NCBI GenBank assembly: GCA_037577475.1
Contig: CM075188.1
Span: forward strand, 18,953,001-19,017,000
Length of the DNA: 64,000 bases
Origin: Chaunax sp. Z400
Taxonomy: Eukaryota; Chordata; Actinopteri; Lophiiformes; Chaunacidae
Direction of reading: 5' to 3'
Shown here: one piece after another, positions 11,601-24,787 of the stretch
How positions within the stretch are numbered: position 1 is the stretch's first letter
Layout of the letters: each line of letters starts with the position of its first letter
Position numbers and translations under genes: made by a program
The notes under the pieces: generated by a model
Seen by the model: only the letters and a program-made list of their open reading frames with translations
Databases searched by the model: none
What the model was told of the DNA's origin: nothing

Positions 11601-12813
11601 CCGTAAACCGTGAGGCCTGGCCCCCAGACATTCTCCTGACATGATATCGTAATGCTAGCTTGGTGCCATTTATAGTTGATGCCTGATTAATGGATGGATA
11701 TCATGCTATATGACTGGCTTCAGTCAAGCTTACGAAAGTACAGGTCATATTTTTATTTACAGGAAGGTAATATGACTGAATCTTGAAAAAGGTTATATTA
11801 TACAAAGAAATTAACGTTTTGTACTTTTTGGCATGCATTGTTACCAAAGTACAAACATGACCATGGATGTGATCTAAATGCATGAAAAAACCTTCGGAAA
11901 TCTAAATCAATCAATATGGGAGGCTTTTCTCATTATTTTGTCTTTTGTATTTTGTCTTTTGTCTCTTATGACACTTATTATACCAGAACCAGAAAAATTA
12001 CAAGGGGATTCTTCCAGTTAAAAGGTTGCTGTGACTAAAGTCGATCAATACAACAAGATGAATGCTGCTCATGATCCAGACTCTAAGGGATTTCCTTTGT
12101 TTGAATCTTGTAGACGTTCACCTGCAGCCTCTTCTCTTTACAAGTTCCAAATGTCATCCACTTCATCACTGACACCTTTTGATTACTGCTTTCTTATTAG
12201 GCCTTTATCCAGAGAGCCATAACTCCTCAGCCAAGTGTCATTATTTTGAGTTTGACATTAATGGAATCAATATTTTGACACCTTGCCTTACCCTGATGTT
12301 GGCAATTGAAGTGACAGGTACAGTATAGTCGGTGAGCGAGTTGTTGGAGGGCATGATTGACAGGTAACAGAATATGGACTCTCAGAGCTCTGAGACATTG
12401 TCCCAGAGTCCATTCTATGCAAAATGAAAAATAGATCTTAGATGGAACAATTGATTACTTCATTTTTTTTTAAATTTCTCAGCATACCCACGACATGGTT
12501 TCAACTTTAAGCAAACTTGAAGAACAACCCCAATCCCTAAAAACTATAGCATACACTACAGTCATTCTATTACAGTTGAACATTTTTAGAATTATTTGAG
12601 TGGTAGACATATTTATTTAGTTAACTATGCAGCGTCTCATTAAGAAAAAAAAAGAACAAAAACAAAAAAGGTGGTCTAGTTAGCACCCTGAAATCTCAGT
12701 TCTTAATCTCAGTTAAGTGCAGTCAGTAAATGTTTGCTGGATAGTAAATGTAATTTGGTGATGTTTCCAAATTTTCTATCTGAATAAATTACTGGTTTGC
12801 TGACATTTCAACA
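8616..12813. other. Non-genic sequence with minor simple repeats
   Basis: No gene is recognised. Simple-sequence content includes A-rich DNA at 8845-8885, (AC)10 at 9470-9490, and a TA/ACTGTATA block followed by a T run at 11275-11318. Many open frames of 60-76 codons occur on both strands and none carries a recognisable domain. Confidence 0.5.
9470..9490. repeat. (AC)10 microsatellite
   Basis: An uninterrupted AC dinucleotide run directly follows a C-rich string (CTCCCCTCCC). Confidence 0.9.
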
Positions 12814-13035
12814 GCTGTCTGTCTGCATGTACGTATCAATTTATGCAACCTCGGGAACCATCGGAGCTACTTCAAACTTGGCATTTGCGTTGCTTGGGGC
12901 CCAAGGAAGTTCAGGTTGAATTTGGTTCAATTTGGATATGTGACACGCTCAATATTAATAATGAAAGAGGACAAACAGGCGAACAGCACTCTGTGCAGAT
13001 ACGGGGGGTGCAGCTTCAGGGCTCTGTAGACTGAA
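12814..13035. repeat. Probable interspersed repeat relic
   Basis: The segment begins with CTGTCTGTCTGCATGTACG and contains 'acttcaaacttggc', 'ttgcttggggcccaaggaag', 'tgaatttggt' and 'tatgtgacacgctcaatatt'. This order resembles a fish repeat I remember that starts with GTCTGTCTGCATG and has an ACTTCAAACTTGGC block. CpG content is higher than in the flanks. A 63-codon frame inside it (12843-13034) is treated as a by-product. Assignment is from memory and tentative. Confidence 0.35.
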
Positions 13036-16000
13036 TCCGGCATGTCCTCCAAACCAGCAACACCACAGGCCAAGCAGACAGCCAGGTCTGAACAAGTATG
13101 TTAAGAACGTGCACTGCACTATAGTTGTATGGATGTTAAATTGTCATAGGCACTTGATAGAATAAATTGAAGTATTTGATTGATTTAAAATTGTTGGAAG
13201 CTTGCTCTACCTTCATCTCTCCCCCAAAACTAAACTTAACTAAACCGAAACAAAATAAACCAACTAAACTGATGGATTGATCATATTGAAATGGACTGCC
13301 CAGCATTCTGGGTTGTTGTAGTTTGCTCCAGATATTGTTGCTCTGTTGTTATCCATGACTAGCATGGAGTTCTTGGCAAGGCCCCAGCCTATAGACTTCT
13401 GGCCAAGCAGTGACACGACCGAAGGGTCAACCACACCCTATGTGGAACAATGACTATATATCAATAACTATACAGTACATAAATCGCTTTAAAAATCCCC
13501 CAAAGTCTATACCACAACTCACACTACTGCAACAACAAAACAATGTTGTTAGAATTAATTTCAGAGTGAAATGTTGAACAATATAAACACTGAATGCTTC
13601 TAATAATGATTTCAAATTCCCATTAAAAATTTCACTGAACCTGAAACGCACTACTAAATGGTCCTAGGCACCGATAGAGTGTTTGAAGTTTGTTTTGTCC
13701 TCACTGATACTTTCTTTCATGATTGCCAGAATAACATTAAATTGATGTTGAGTCATAAGAATAAATTATAAAAGTATAAATAAAATTCATCTTCAAAAGA
13801 CGGCTCTAATAACAGGGCGTTGAAGTCGCATATCTCGTGTTGTCTTTTTTCCGTGGTTTCCTCTGTTTCTCTGTGCGCCATGCAGCAATAACAGGTCATA
13901 AATATCCATTTAACTGCTGGTAAACTGCTGACAAAGTTGGAGTGCAAAGCACATGCTTGGCACCACAGAATGTTATCTTTCATCAGAGTGGATGCTCACA
14001 ACATTATCCTTATAGTTATCATTATAGTTATTGCTCTTGGTGTGGATGGCCCTTTACTCTCAGCACAGGGACTCTGGAAGATGGAGGAGAGTGAAAGAGA
14101 GAAAGTGCAAAACAGAGAGAAAAAGTGAAAGAGAAAGATCAATAACTTCGAGAGGGAATGAGGGAGGCTGGCTGGTTCAGCTTAAGCAGCACCAAACTCC
14201 ATGTCCACCCAGGACGTCAGAATTCAGAAGCATTTTTATTGCCAATGTTTTATTTAAGGCTGCTCATTATTTCCAGCAACACCTGCTTCTCCTTAGGGAC
14301 AACTTGCTGCCGATACTCTACCTAATCTTGGTACCCGATAGGATTTAATATAAATGATTAAGTTACAGACATTAGTCAACTGTATTGTAAATATATGCTG
14401 GGCCTGACATATTCATCATGTATCCCATGCTGCTGTAGAGACTGTAATATGTTGATTAATTTGACTGGAATAAAGTTCTAATAAATGTGGCCTGCACAGT
14501 CAGCAGGGGGAAAAAATAATCTTTTATCAAACGTCTTAGAAATAGAATAAATGATGATTAAGAGGTTATTATATTCCTTTACATTTACACTGCCATTAAA
14601 TTCATTATTGGACATTTTTGCATGGACTTCATTTTATCACTTAAATATAAAGTCAGAAATTTAATTGAGAAAAATGTTAGCCAACTTTATTTTCAGATTT
14701 AGGGTAGTAATCGTACGCTTGGCAGAGCATTTGTGATGATTTGTTCTATAGTTGGATAAATCTTAAACTCTACTTACAGTACTTGTGTTTTATGAAGTGT
14801 CTGATTTGATTTTTCTTTCTATTCTTCTTCAATAGATTAATTTTCTGAATCATGGAAATTGTTAAAAGACCCTAACTTGAACAAATCCTCTGACCATTTG
14901 GGTCCCTTCACACTGGAGTAATTTAGTGTATGGGCATTTTTTTATTTTATGAACCATTTTATCACCAAGAGTAGTTTCAGAGAAGTTTCTACTGCACTTT
15001 TGTCTTTAAAACTTTGTGAATCCCATTCTTTTTTTTTTGACTGTAGCTGCTCTTATCTTGCTTTTCCAGTGTTGGGTTTAGTGTTATCTAAGCTCTGATA
15101 CAGTTACACATGGACAGTGCTTACAGTACAAGGCTGTGTCTCATACCTATATGCCTGAGTAATGCTTTTATCTAATTAGATATGGGTTAAACCCTTTTCT
15201 CAACTTCACTTTTTTCCAGAAAAATCCATTTGTTTAAAGGATACATTTTCCCCAGCTATACAGCAAATTCATCAACTTTAACAAATGCTGTTATCTTTAT
15301 TTTTACCCTTTCACTCAAGAGATGCTGTGACCCCCACACTGACAGTGAAAATTAAATACTTTACTTCAAGTCTGAGTGTTTGGGTCACTCAGAAAGTAGG
15401 TTAAGATCTTAAGTTGCTGAAGGCTCTACAAATGGATAACTCAACGAAGACGTGATTCTGCTTGGCAGCCAAGCTCTCAAGAGGCACACATTTCATCACA
15501 ATGACTTAAGTTAGACTTGAGGTGGCCTTGACCAAGCTTATTCCCAAGAGCATGAAAACATTCTTTCATGTGGAAGCCATACGTTTCACTATTACCAACA
15601 ATCCTTTACTCTTCTCTCTCTAACATGCACTGAAAGTATAAAGTGTTTATGACCCCATGTTCCAGAGGTCACATTCAGACTTTTATTTGCTACTCCGTCA
15701 TGTCAAAGGCCCCTATCACCTTTCCTCGTCCCATGCATTTATGTGACTGAGGTGGTTAAAACAATGCATTGAGAGGTGCTGACCCTGACCCTTGAAACCA
15801 CTGCAACGAACATACAAATGTCAAGCCAATAACTAGCTTCCTTCTCATAGTCACTGCTCGCCTAAACAGGAGCAGTTGCTGAGAAGTAACTCATTGACCA
15901 CATCAGACAAGAGTGAAGGGAGGAGCAGAACAGCATCAAACAAATGGGTTGTTTATTTGGGTCACAAAGTAAGTGCTTTTAATGAAAGCACTGAGTGGAA

Positions 16001-18872
16001 TTCTCTTGTTTGCTACAAGGCATTAATGAGGCAGACTGGATCTGTGTGATTGGTCACTTAAGACAGGGAAACAAAGTCCCTACATCCTTAAGAAAATTAG
16101 TTTTTATAAGGATGAAACCATGTTTTCTTTCAGGAGAACTCCATGTATGACAAACCTGAGAATACTGGGTATTTTTGTACAATCGAACAATTATTGGTTA
16201 AAAATGCACTAAGTTCCTTTAGCAATGGTACATTGTGTCTTTTGAAGACTGACCAAATTGTTCATAAAGTACTAAAGCAAATGTTAATCTCATTAGTAGA
16301 CTGCAGATGTGAAACAAGCAGGAAATACAATTTTTCAATACTCTACCCACTCTCAGTTTATGAATGTGCTTGTTGCCAAATGATCATATTTCAAGTCTTT
16401 GAACCGTGTCGTTTGAGGTATTTTGGACTTTTTTAGGGGAAAAGTAGAAGACCCTCACGCTTAGTAGATTCCTCCAGAGCTGGCCTTGTAACTCACTGTG
16501 GGTATTGGTTCACCGAGGCCAAAACAGGGAATGATGAGGCACGAACATTAAGGCCCACGAAAATCTTTCTCCATCTGGGAGAATGGACCCTGGCCTACCA
16601 CCCAGAGGCACAAGGCCACATAATTTAACCACTCCAAAGGGATTTATAGATTTTTACATTCAGATTCAGATTGTCTGGTTTGCATTTGGAAAGTAAGAGA
16701 GAAGGCTTACCTTTTAGGCTCAAGTAATACTTTATTAAACCTCCCAAGTAAATAATGGTAAACATGACGGAAGAGTTAATACTGTATCATAATTTAATAC
16801 AGATGGAAAGAGTTTGAAGAATGCCAAGTGAAAATAAATATATCTTTTGTTTTATTTTTAGCAAAAGTATAAGTTTGTAATGAGAAATGTGTTAAAAATG
16901 TCTGCAGATATATTTCTACCTGCATCAACTAATACTTGCAATGAATTTTGGTAAAGTAAAGAAAGTACAGTTTTAGTTAAGCTGTTCGCAGTTTGGTCCA
17001 CTAATATGCTCCAATACTGGTATATAACAAAAACAGCTAAAAATAAAAAAAATATATTTGAGTATTTGAATAACTTTTGATTTATTAAATACAACTTAAC
17101 ACAACTTTGCTGTTTCCTTACTAAAGTTCTCATATTTTACATTCTTGTGTGGGCTTAAAGAGATTGGTAATCTCAGATACACATGCATATTAAGATTGCT
17201 ACTGGCATATAATGCATGCCTGGAATGACCCCATGCAAGTTACAATTATAGAACAAACCACCCATGTTTTGTAAACACAAGTAAAAAAAAAAAAAAGAAA
17301 AAGAAAAAAAGGTATGTAAGGTAAGTGTGGCTTGAATGATTCTGTCTGAATTATGAATCTAAGTTTTTGAGACAATGTGGGCTGTTCAATATTTTACTTG
17401 CTGAAATAAATTATACTGTAAACTGTAATGGCCAGGTTTTAGACTAATCAGCAATTCTGTCTTAGTTGACAGATCTATAGCAGCATGAATAGATTGCGGC
17501 AAGTGGTCAAGCTTAATAGGACAGAGGTCACACCAGTCTCACCACTTATATGCAGTTGTCTTGCCCAGGACCACCTTACCAGATTTTCTGTAAATGCAGA
17601 GTGTTCACTTTTCACACCCAGAATACAAACAGTGCACACACAGTTTGACATTCTTACAGTGTTACAGTATATTATGACTTTGCACTTCACTGGCAGGAGG
17701 CTGCAGTCCAAGGTGATGGCATGCTTAGATTTATGTTTTGTGACATTCCTTGTAGGTGTAAACTTAGTTGGCATTAAACATGTTTCTGATTCTCAACATG
17801 ATAAACAAGACATAGTGGGAACATTTGAAGTAAATTTAGTCTTTGACTGTGTATGACTGGCATGATGGGATTTCTTTAACAGATTTATTTCTAAAACTAC
17901 AGTGATCCTATTTTGTTTCAATTCTTTCTGAGCCCCGATTTTATAGATTTTTATATTCTACAGAAGTAATAGTGAAAAAAGGAATGTGTCTTCTATACTC
18001 TTATTTTTTCCATAATTATCTCAACCTGGAAAAGACTAAAATCAAATTTCATACTTTTCCATACAGTGTGTGTGTGTATTTATTGTAAAAAACAACAACC
18101 CCAAAACAAAACATTTTGGAGTAGAATGACGATGACTTGCTGATGGAAAGATGAACCAAGATTTTTTTTAAAGTCAGTCACATACCATATAACAGCAAAT
18201 GTCAAGCAGAAGGGAAAGTGTCTACTTGCATGTGAATGAAACTGTGTGTGTGGGTGTATGTGTGTGTGTAACATGGACAAAGAGGACGAATATGACATGG
18301 CTTCACAATTACAGAGGCTCATCATCCTACGCTAACAACAATCTTTAAAGACATCAGCACAGTGATGTCTTTAGTGATTGATGGGGTATGGAGCAGGTTC
18401 ATGACCTATTTTTTCATCTGTCATCTCACTTTAACTCTGAACCTGATAACAGAGAAGTGCCATGTGTTATCTTGAAAAGCGATGCTTGAAATTCTACCTC
18501 CACCAATAATGAGAATCTTAAGGTTTTGGCCTTTGCTAATGTGTTTTGTGGTGTCCTGGTTTTATCCACTCTCCTCTTGAGACCCAGTGATGTGCAGTAT
18601 TAAGTGACATCTTGTAATGTCTGCTCGGTACATGACCCAGGAGTGCAGTCGGTTTTCTCCATTGAGGAAGAGACACAGCGACCATTCAGCCTCTTTTTCT
18701 TAAAAAGAAAGACCTTTTCCTATATACAAGGCCCTGTAAAAGAGTCAGTAAATGACTGTTTGCCTGTTTTAAAGTGCAGATAAGTGCGCTCATAAAACAA
18801 TGGGGATGTAGTTCTAGTAAGGAGAGCAAGTGAAATGATGCTAAGGTTTCACAAGAATGTAGGTTTCATGTT
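13036..18872. other. Non-genic sequence with purine-rich and A-rich stretches
   Basis: No gene is recognised. A purine-rich stretch (GAAAGAGAGAAAG type) lies at 14079-14145, an A-rich run at 17283-17310 and a GT-rich tract at 18243-18269. A 123-codon plus-strand frame at 17485-17856 overlaps a 99-codon minus-strand frame, and neither has a recognisable domain. Confidence 0.5.
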
Positions 18873-18918
18873 GCTTGTAAGGCCCGTTGGATAAAAGCAT
18901 CAACTAAATGGCTTGTAT
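18873..18918 (+). mobile_element. SINE/LINE 3'-tail fragment of fish type
   Basis: The string TTGGATAAAAGCATCAACTAAATGG closely matches the remembered 3' tail 'TGGATAAgAGCgTCtgCTAAATGaC', shared by several fish SINEs and their partner LINEs. Upstream sequence is too diverged to trace a tRNA-like head, so only the tail is called. Confidence 0.5.
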
Positions 18919-21900
18919 TTATTCTACAAAGTAAATGAGGTGCTATCACGCTGCTGCATCTACAAGTCTAATTAAGTGTTTCACTCAGAGTAATTTGACT
19001 TGTAAATAGATAAATACTGTGAGAGCACATTTCTTTTCAACGTGGATGCTTGAATCATAATCTAAATGTACATCTTCTCTGTACAGTAGCTTTGTTGGTT
19101 CCCCCCTCCAGGTGGGAATGTGTATAACTTGTATATTTGAAGGAGAGCATTGATTTGTCCTTGATTTACAGTTTATAAAAAGTGCAATTAAACAACCAAA
19201 ATACACAGAGTTCACTTTTGACAATCCCATTCATCTTCCATCAACCATCTGCCGGTTGGTTTCTTTCTGTCACTTTCTAAAGCCAGTTGTTTTTGATTTA
19301 AGGAATCCTCTTATTATTCATCCGCTTGCACAAACCTTTTCTTATGTAACCAACCTCTGGCATTGTTTAATGACTCAGAGTCTCAGGCTAAGCGCAACCA
19401 TCAACAATGCATCCCAGAACTAACTGGCTTTGAGTCAGGATTGTCAAACAAATAGCGAAAATGTTGATATTCCTGCTGTGTGTCACACGGATTCCCAAAC
19501 TGGAACTGTTCTGTGTCTCTAAATTAGATCATGTTTGATGACACACACACTAAAGAGTTATGCCCTTGGTATTATCACTATGGCACATGGGACACTTTCA
19601 GGAGCATCTAGAGCATTGATCTGTGTTTAGGAATGTGGCCACCGCAGTCACAGCCACATTGCCATGGCATGCTTTCATGTGGCCAGGCATTACCATTGTA
19701 CCAGCCTCAAGTGCATTCTCTCTAGCTCTAAATGGCTCTCTTAGTTTTATATTAAATATATTGAAGAGAGAGATGCTGTCAGAACCACACATGCTTAAGC
19801 CTGGTCTATGATCAGCTGGTTAAACCATTGTCATGTGCCTTTGTTTAGAGTGACACGCTTGAGTCTATTGTCTCACCATCAGTAAATGCTTGCAGTGCTC
19901 ACTAATGAACAGTAATCCCACCACACCCTTCGTGCCACTGTGTAATTGGCTGATTTATTAGTGGGTTGTGGTAGCCAACCTAACTGAGAGCTTAGGATAA
20001 AGCTGTGGGCTAATAATTGCTTTAATCCTCTCACAGAGCACTTTCAAACTTTGGTCCATGTTTATAATCAAATGCTTTTAATCCAAACTTTTCATTCCAC
20101 AGATTGTTAAAAACAGAGCAACTCGGCTCAGTTTCATGAATGTACTGAAAGCAATTTCATCCAGCCGACAGTAGTTGTGTGGAATTAAATATATAGCTGT
20201 GGTCCTGACCAACAGAAATGGGGAAAGGCTTGTGGGTGAGACAGTTGCATCTTAAGATTAAGTCTAGCTCATTTCAATGAAGGTCACATTTTTACGTTTT
20301 TATTTCCTGAACCCCCAACAACAACAACACACACACACACACAGTTATTGTAAATGACATTAATATAAAGAGTTATGAGAGAAGAATCAAAATTGAATCA
20401 AATTAAAACCATCCTTGCAAGAATGCTTTTATCAGATTAAATTTTTAACTTCATTGACTGATTGCCACTCATATAATGAATTCAAAGTTAGACAAAAGTT
20501 GATTAAATGATACTGAAAGTGTTCATTTGAGCTGCAGCAGTTGAGTACATGCACTATTTTCTACACCACTGATTAATTCACTAATTAACTTTTGATTAAT
20601 TCAAGGGTTGTGGTGGGATAGGGTGTTGACAGGATACTTGTTAACATCTCATATGTCTTAAATGGAAACATGTTTAGATTTTGCACATCTTTACATGAGT
20701 TTGAGTTTAGTTTTAAGGATTGTCTGCATATTTGCTGAGAGGTAATTGATGGTAGTTTGGCTCCTTTGGGATGCTCTCTGCACTCCTGTGCTTATGCTTG
20801 TGAAAATCCTGGTGACAATGGCATTTTGTGATCTTTGCCTATCTCTGCAGAAACATCCCTCTCTCTGTCGCTCCCCATTTTTCTTCTCTCACTCCAGAAG
20901 GCTGATAATTAGCTTTCATTGGTGTTAGAAGCCCATTAATACATCGTCACCATCCAAAGAGAGAGCATGTCATTGACAGATTCTCACCCAGGTTAACCCC
21001 CAGACCCTCTGTTTGTTTTGATCTCCCTGGCTGGACTTTAATGAGATGGCGGGTGGCAGCAGAATTTTGCTTACTCCATCTGTGCTCAGAAGATGTTAAC
21101 CATCCTTATAATTGCTAATTTATCCTTCCACACACACAGTAAGCATCCAAGATGCTGTCAAGATGCAACACTAGCAAAAAGCATGCCCTTAATATTTCTT
21201 CAAAGCAAAAGACAGAAAGAGGAAGATGGCATTTACTTTATAAAAATGTTCTAAATGTTCGTAGATCAAATAAAGTAAATATCAGACATAGCTCCTGAAA
21301 CTGGGGTAAAGTACAGTTTATTTTGTCTTCATCAAATACTCCTTTACTGTAGCATTTGCCACATCAGACAAGTGTAACTGCACAAAGACTTTTGAATTGA
21401 AGGGTTTATAACCCATGCGTCACTGAAATTAATTAATTATAATTTAATAAATAAGATACTTTAAGATGCTGGAATTAAGGTGTGGTGGTAATTTCTGTTA
21501 AATAAATTCTGCATCTGCAGATGGACTCAAGCATGCAGACATCAAGTTCTCTTACAGGAATGAGTGAAGGGCACACATTCAGCAAAGTTCTTATAGACTT
21601 CAACAAACACAGAGTTGGGTTTGTTCAGCAGCTTTAAAGGAGATCATTAACCCAAGATAATTGAGAGGAAGTCAAACCAATTTCAGTCTCTGAAGTAGGT
21701 TCTGAAACCCCTCAGAAATCATGCTGATCTTTTTCTGACCTTCTACTGACCAACCATGTACTTTTTTATTGCATCAAGTTAACAAATTGATTTAAAAAAG
21801 TAATCCTAAAAAGGTGACAACAGTGGATGTATGTAGGGTGGAATTGTGAATGCAAGGTGATTTGTCTGTAGATTTTCTGCAAAACTACAATTTATTTGCA

Positions 21901-22734
21901 CTCCTCACTTGCAAACTACAAAATGAGTGCAGAACAAAGTCTGGATTGCTGGACTGAACTGTAAGTGAAGCATCATCCAATTAACCATCAATATGCTTTG
22001 ATTAGATACCATTTGAAAAATATGTTTCAAAAAATAAGTTTGGGGCATATAAGTTTCCCTTTTTGGAACATTCCATAAGTAAACACGTTCATTGTTAACA
22101 AGTGATGTCATGATTGGGAATGAAAGGAGCATCTTCAAAAATCTCAGTTGTTGACTAGCAAGGTATGGTACCTTGTTCGACTGCTCCTCTCTCTCTTTGC
22201 TCCTGCCTTCCCCTCCCTTGTCTCTGTAGCCTCTTTTACACAGTCTGTTGAAGGTGGAACTGGGAGACAGGAGGAGGGTGTGATGTTTTGAAAATGTTTT
22301 ATGTCTACGGCCCACGCACTCAAAGAAAATCAAGTGAAAATATCTTCAAATTGCAAGCTCCTTGCCTTCACAGCAGAGATAAGACCAACTGCCACATTAC
22401 CCAGGGAGGGTAAACAATTGTTTACAAAGCGCTGCTTGACACATATGTAAAACGTCTCACTACGTGGCGACGCTGCTGTGTTACATGTCACGACTCTTGC
22501 TTGCTGAACGCTATTTAAACTTACTCACTGGAGCAGCGTTGTGCCACTGTTGGTTTGGTGCTGTTGAGAAGGGTTTTTGTTGTGGTGCTGTTGCACAATC
22601 TCTGTGTAAAAAGGGTAAATGAATAATAGTAAATAATAATGGAGCACTTTTGAAAACCTTGTGTGTATACCACTAAAGGGTGTGTCTGTCTGTCGGTGTT
22701 CTTGTGTGTCCCTGGACATGGCTGAAACTGGCAG
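18919..22734. other. Non-genic sequence, possible conserved non-coding patches
   Basis: No gene is recognised. (CAA)4 followed by (AC)n lies at 20316-20343. The stretch around 20930-21130 contains TAAT-type homeodomain strings (CATTAATACAT, TTTAATGAGATGG, TAATTGCTAATTTATCC) and even base composition, which can mark conserved enhancers, but I cannot test conservation. The longest frame in the whole window, 142 codons on the minus strand at 21905-22333, has no recognisable domain. From 22440 to 22510 CpG density rises just upstream of the LTR-like fragment. Confidence 0.45.
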
Positions 22735-23200
22735 TGCGATTTGCAGCAGACACACCTGAGACTCATCTAGTTAACAAGCCCCATTTGCAAAGTGTGGTCT
22801 GAACCCACACTCTTCGCCAGATCATTCCATCAGCTTCAGCGGTAGCCTTTGCGTGCAAGCCTCTCTTATGATTGATCTCCTAGTGTGTGTTTTTCCCTGC
22901 ACTTACTGTTTTTTTTCTTCTCTGTGCTCAGATCTGCGGTGAACTCTGCTTGCCAGCCTACACTCCCTGCTTCCTCCAACCAGCCTACCTCACTGTGCAT
23001 CAAGACCCCAAGCTCTATCACACCTCAGACCTCCTTTGCCACCAGCCACTCTTCACCAACTACCACCGCTAGCTACGTCCTTAGTATCTCTGATAAACTT
23101 TAAACTTTTTCCTGCGTCAGAGTTTTGCTTTTGACTTCAGGTGTTTGAGCCACCAGTTAACACAAGAATGGGGCGAGGGCCACCACTTTGGGTAACACAT
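22735..23200 (+). mobile_element. LTR-like fragment, probably from a Ty3/gypsy-type retrotransposon
   Basis: The segment contains, in order, CACACCTGAGACTCAT, CCACACTCTTCGCCAGATCATTCC, a long CT/CA-rich part with repeated 'agcctac' and 'ctgcttcctcc' strings, TCTGATAAACTTTAAAC as a poly(A)-signal-like site, and CCTGCGTCAGAGTTTTG. This order matches remembered LTRs of fish retrotransposons, where CGCCAGATCGTTCC is characteristic. No gag or pol frame is next to it, so it would be a solo or broken LTR. A 72-codon frame inside (22885-23103) is Ser/Thr/Pro-rich low-complexity sequence from the LTR and is not called as a gene. Boundaries are approximate and no target duplication was found. Confidence 0.42.
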
Positions 23201-24047
23201 TTGTGTAACCAGGCACAGAGCAACTGGCTTATTACAGCCAGCCTATAGGCTATGCTGATGCAAGACAGAAGCCACAAAAGAGTCAAATAGAGTTAACTGT
23301 AGATTACAATGTGTGCTATTTCAGCACTGAGGATATTGTCATGGATGTATCATCAAACAGCAGACCTCTTTCAGAACCAAGGTTGGCTTAAGATTCTTCC
23401 TCTGCTTATGCTTTTGTGCACCGGACTTGTACTTCTCCCCATTTTAGCTAAAAAAGACAGAATATGGTAAGCTAGCTTACACAGTCCACAGGTCAGAGAG
23501 ACAACATGCATGTACCTGTACCGCAGAGAAAGCGATAGAGAGAGTGGACGACTGGTAATGACCATGTTGCACCACCTTTTAAACTTTGGAAATTCTCTGA
23601 TGTAGACTTTTTTTCTTACGCTTTTATTGTTGTGCAAAACAGCAGGGGAAACAGAAATAACCAACGGCAGAAAGGCTGCAAGCTTTTAAAATCCCCGCAA
23701 ACAAGTCAACTCAGAGCAGCGGGGGCCCTATTAAGGGGGTAAGGAGTTGGAATCAATTACAATACAAACAGGCCATAATGCTCTCTGGTGCTGTTTGCTG
23801 CATACGATGAGAACCACTTGGCAGAACTGAGTGCCCACACAGATGTGATCTCAGTCTGGCTTTTTATTTTTTTGCTGAAAGCAAGAGCCACAAACAAACT
23901 CTAAAATATATTCAATATTTAACAACAAAATGTTCAGAACCCTTCATAACATAACACGGCAGCTTGTTCCAGTTATATCAAAGGATATACAGGATACTAC
24001 TACAAGGGTTTGGGAGCACTTTATAAAACAGCTAGTTTTCAAATGAC
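23201..24047. other. Non-genic sequence, nothing recognised
   Basis: Moderately AT-rich sequence with a palindromic GTAAGCTAGCTTAC near 23468. A 97-codon minus-strand frame at 23371-23664 contains a short Leu/Ser stretch from a GA-rich string and has no recognisable domain. Confidence 0.45.
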
Positions 24048-24402
24048 TGCATCCTGTTTCGGCGGCATGGTGGCATAGTGGGTAGCACTGTTGCCTCACA
24101 GCAAGAGGGTCCTGTGTTCAAATGTTCTCCCTTTGTCTGAATGGGTTCCCTACGGCTACTCCGGCTTCCTCCCACAGTCCAAAAACATGCAATTTAGGCA
24201 GATTGGTGACTCTAAATTGCCTATAGGTGCGAGTGTGAATGGTAGTTTTTTCTTTGTTTGTGTTGGTCCTGTGATGAACAGCGACTTGTTCAGGGTGTAC
24301 CCAGCCTCTCGCCCAATGTCAGCTGGGATGGGCTCCAGTTCTACCGCGACTCTGCACAGGATGAGTGGTTACAGATAATGGATGGATGGATGTATCCTGT
24401 TT
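24048..24402. repeat. 12-bp target-site duplication flanking the V-SINE
   Basis: TGCATCCTGTTT on the left and TGTATCCTGTTT on the right differ at one base. They lie exactly outside the element head and the GGAT tail. This is direct evidence of retroposition into this site. Confidence 0.85.
24060..24390 (+). mobile_element. V-SINE superfamily element with target-site duplications
   Basis: The head GGCGGCATGGTGGCATAGTGGGTAGCACTG carries a tRNA-type A box, and GTCCTGTGTTCAAAT is the B-box region. A central core 'TGGGTTCC...GGCTTCCTCCCACAGTCC' followed by AAAAACATGC is the conserved V-SINE domain. The 3' part contains ATTGGTGACTCTAAATTGCC and CAGCTGGGATGGGCTCCAG, and ends in GGATGGATGGATG. Flanking TGCATCCTGTTT (24048-24059) and TGTATCCTGTTT (24391-24402) are a 12-bp target-site duplication with one mismatch. 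The part normally between the B box and the core (TTTCTGTGTGGAGTTTGCATG) is missing, so the copy is internally deleted. Two overlapping frames inside are by-products. Confidence 0.88.
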
Positions 24403-24787
24403 TCATTTATGTTTTAAACAGTGTCTCGACCTTTATGAGGTTTTGGGTGTACGCTCAACCACTTGATCACAGATATAAAAAAAGAAAATACTTTTTTAGG
24501 TAGCCAGTAGGCAGTATTTAACCGTGAGTCGATTATGTCATTTCATCCCTATACTCAGTCATGATCCGTCTTATTTTTCTCATTACATCTCATACACACA
24601 CACAAAAACACACACGCTTACACTCTGCCTAAGGGTCACATAATTTCTTCTTGCCCTCTCCTGTCCCAGCCTGACGGGAAAGGATCGGCATCATCTCTTT
24701 CTTCTCCACCTCTTCCTTTCCTTGTTCCTCTTCTCACCACCACCTCCATCTGTATATCTACCCCTATGTCTTATTTATCCATTCCTC
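24403..24787. other. Non-genic, CA-rich and then pyrimidine-rich sequence
   Basis: A (CA)n-like patch occurs at 24595-24617, followed by a CT-rich stretch from about 24650 to 24790. No gene is seen. Confidence 0.5.

Noticed and set aside
17485..17856. 123-codon plus-strand frame
   Set aside because: Overlaps a 99-codon frame on the other strand; neither is protein-like throughout nor has a domain.
21905..22333. Longest open frame in the window, 142 codons on the minus strand
   Set aside because: No domain or signal recognised, no splice context, and length is near what chance gives in six frames of 64 kb AT-rich DNA.
22885..23103. 72-codon Ser/Thr/Pro-rich frame
   Set aside because: Lies inside the LTR-like fragment and reflects its CT/CA-rich sequence.
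24091..24503. Two overlapping frames of 95 and 81 codons
   Set aside because: They are by-products of the V-SINE and its flank.
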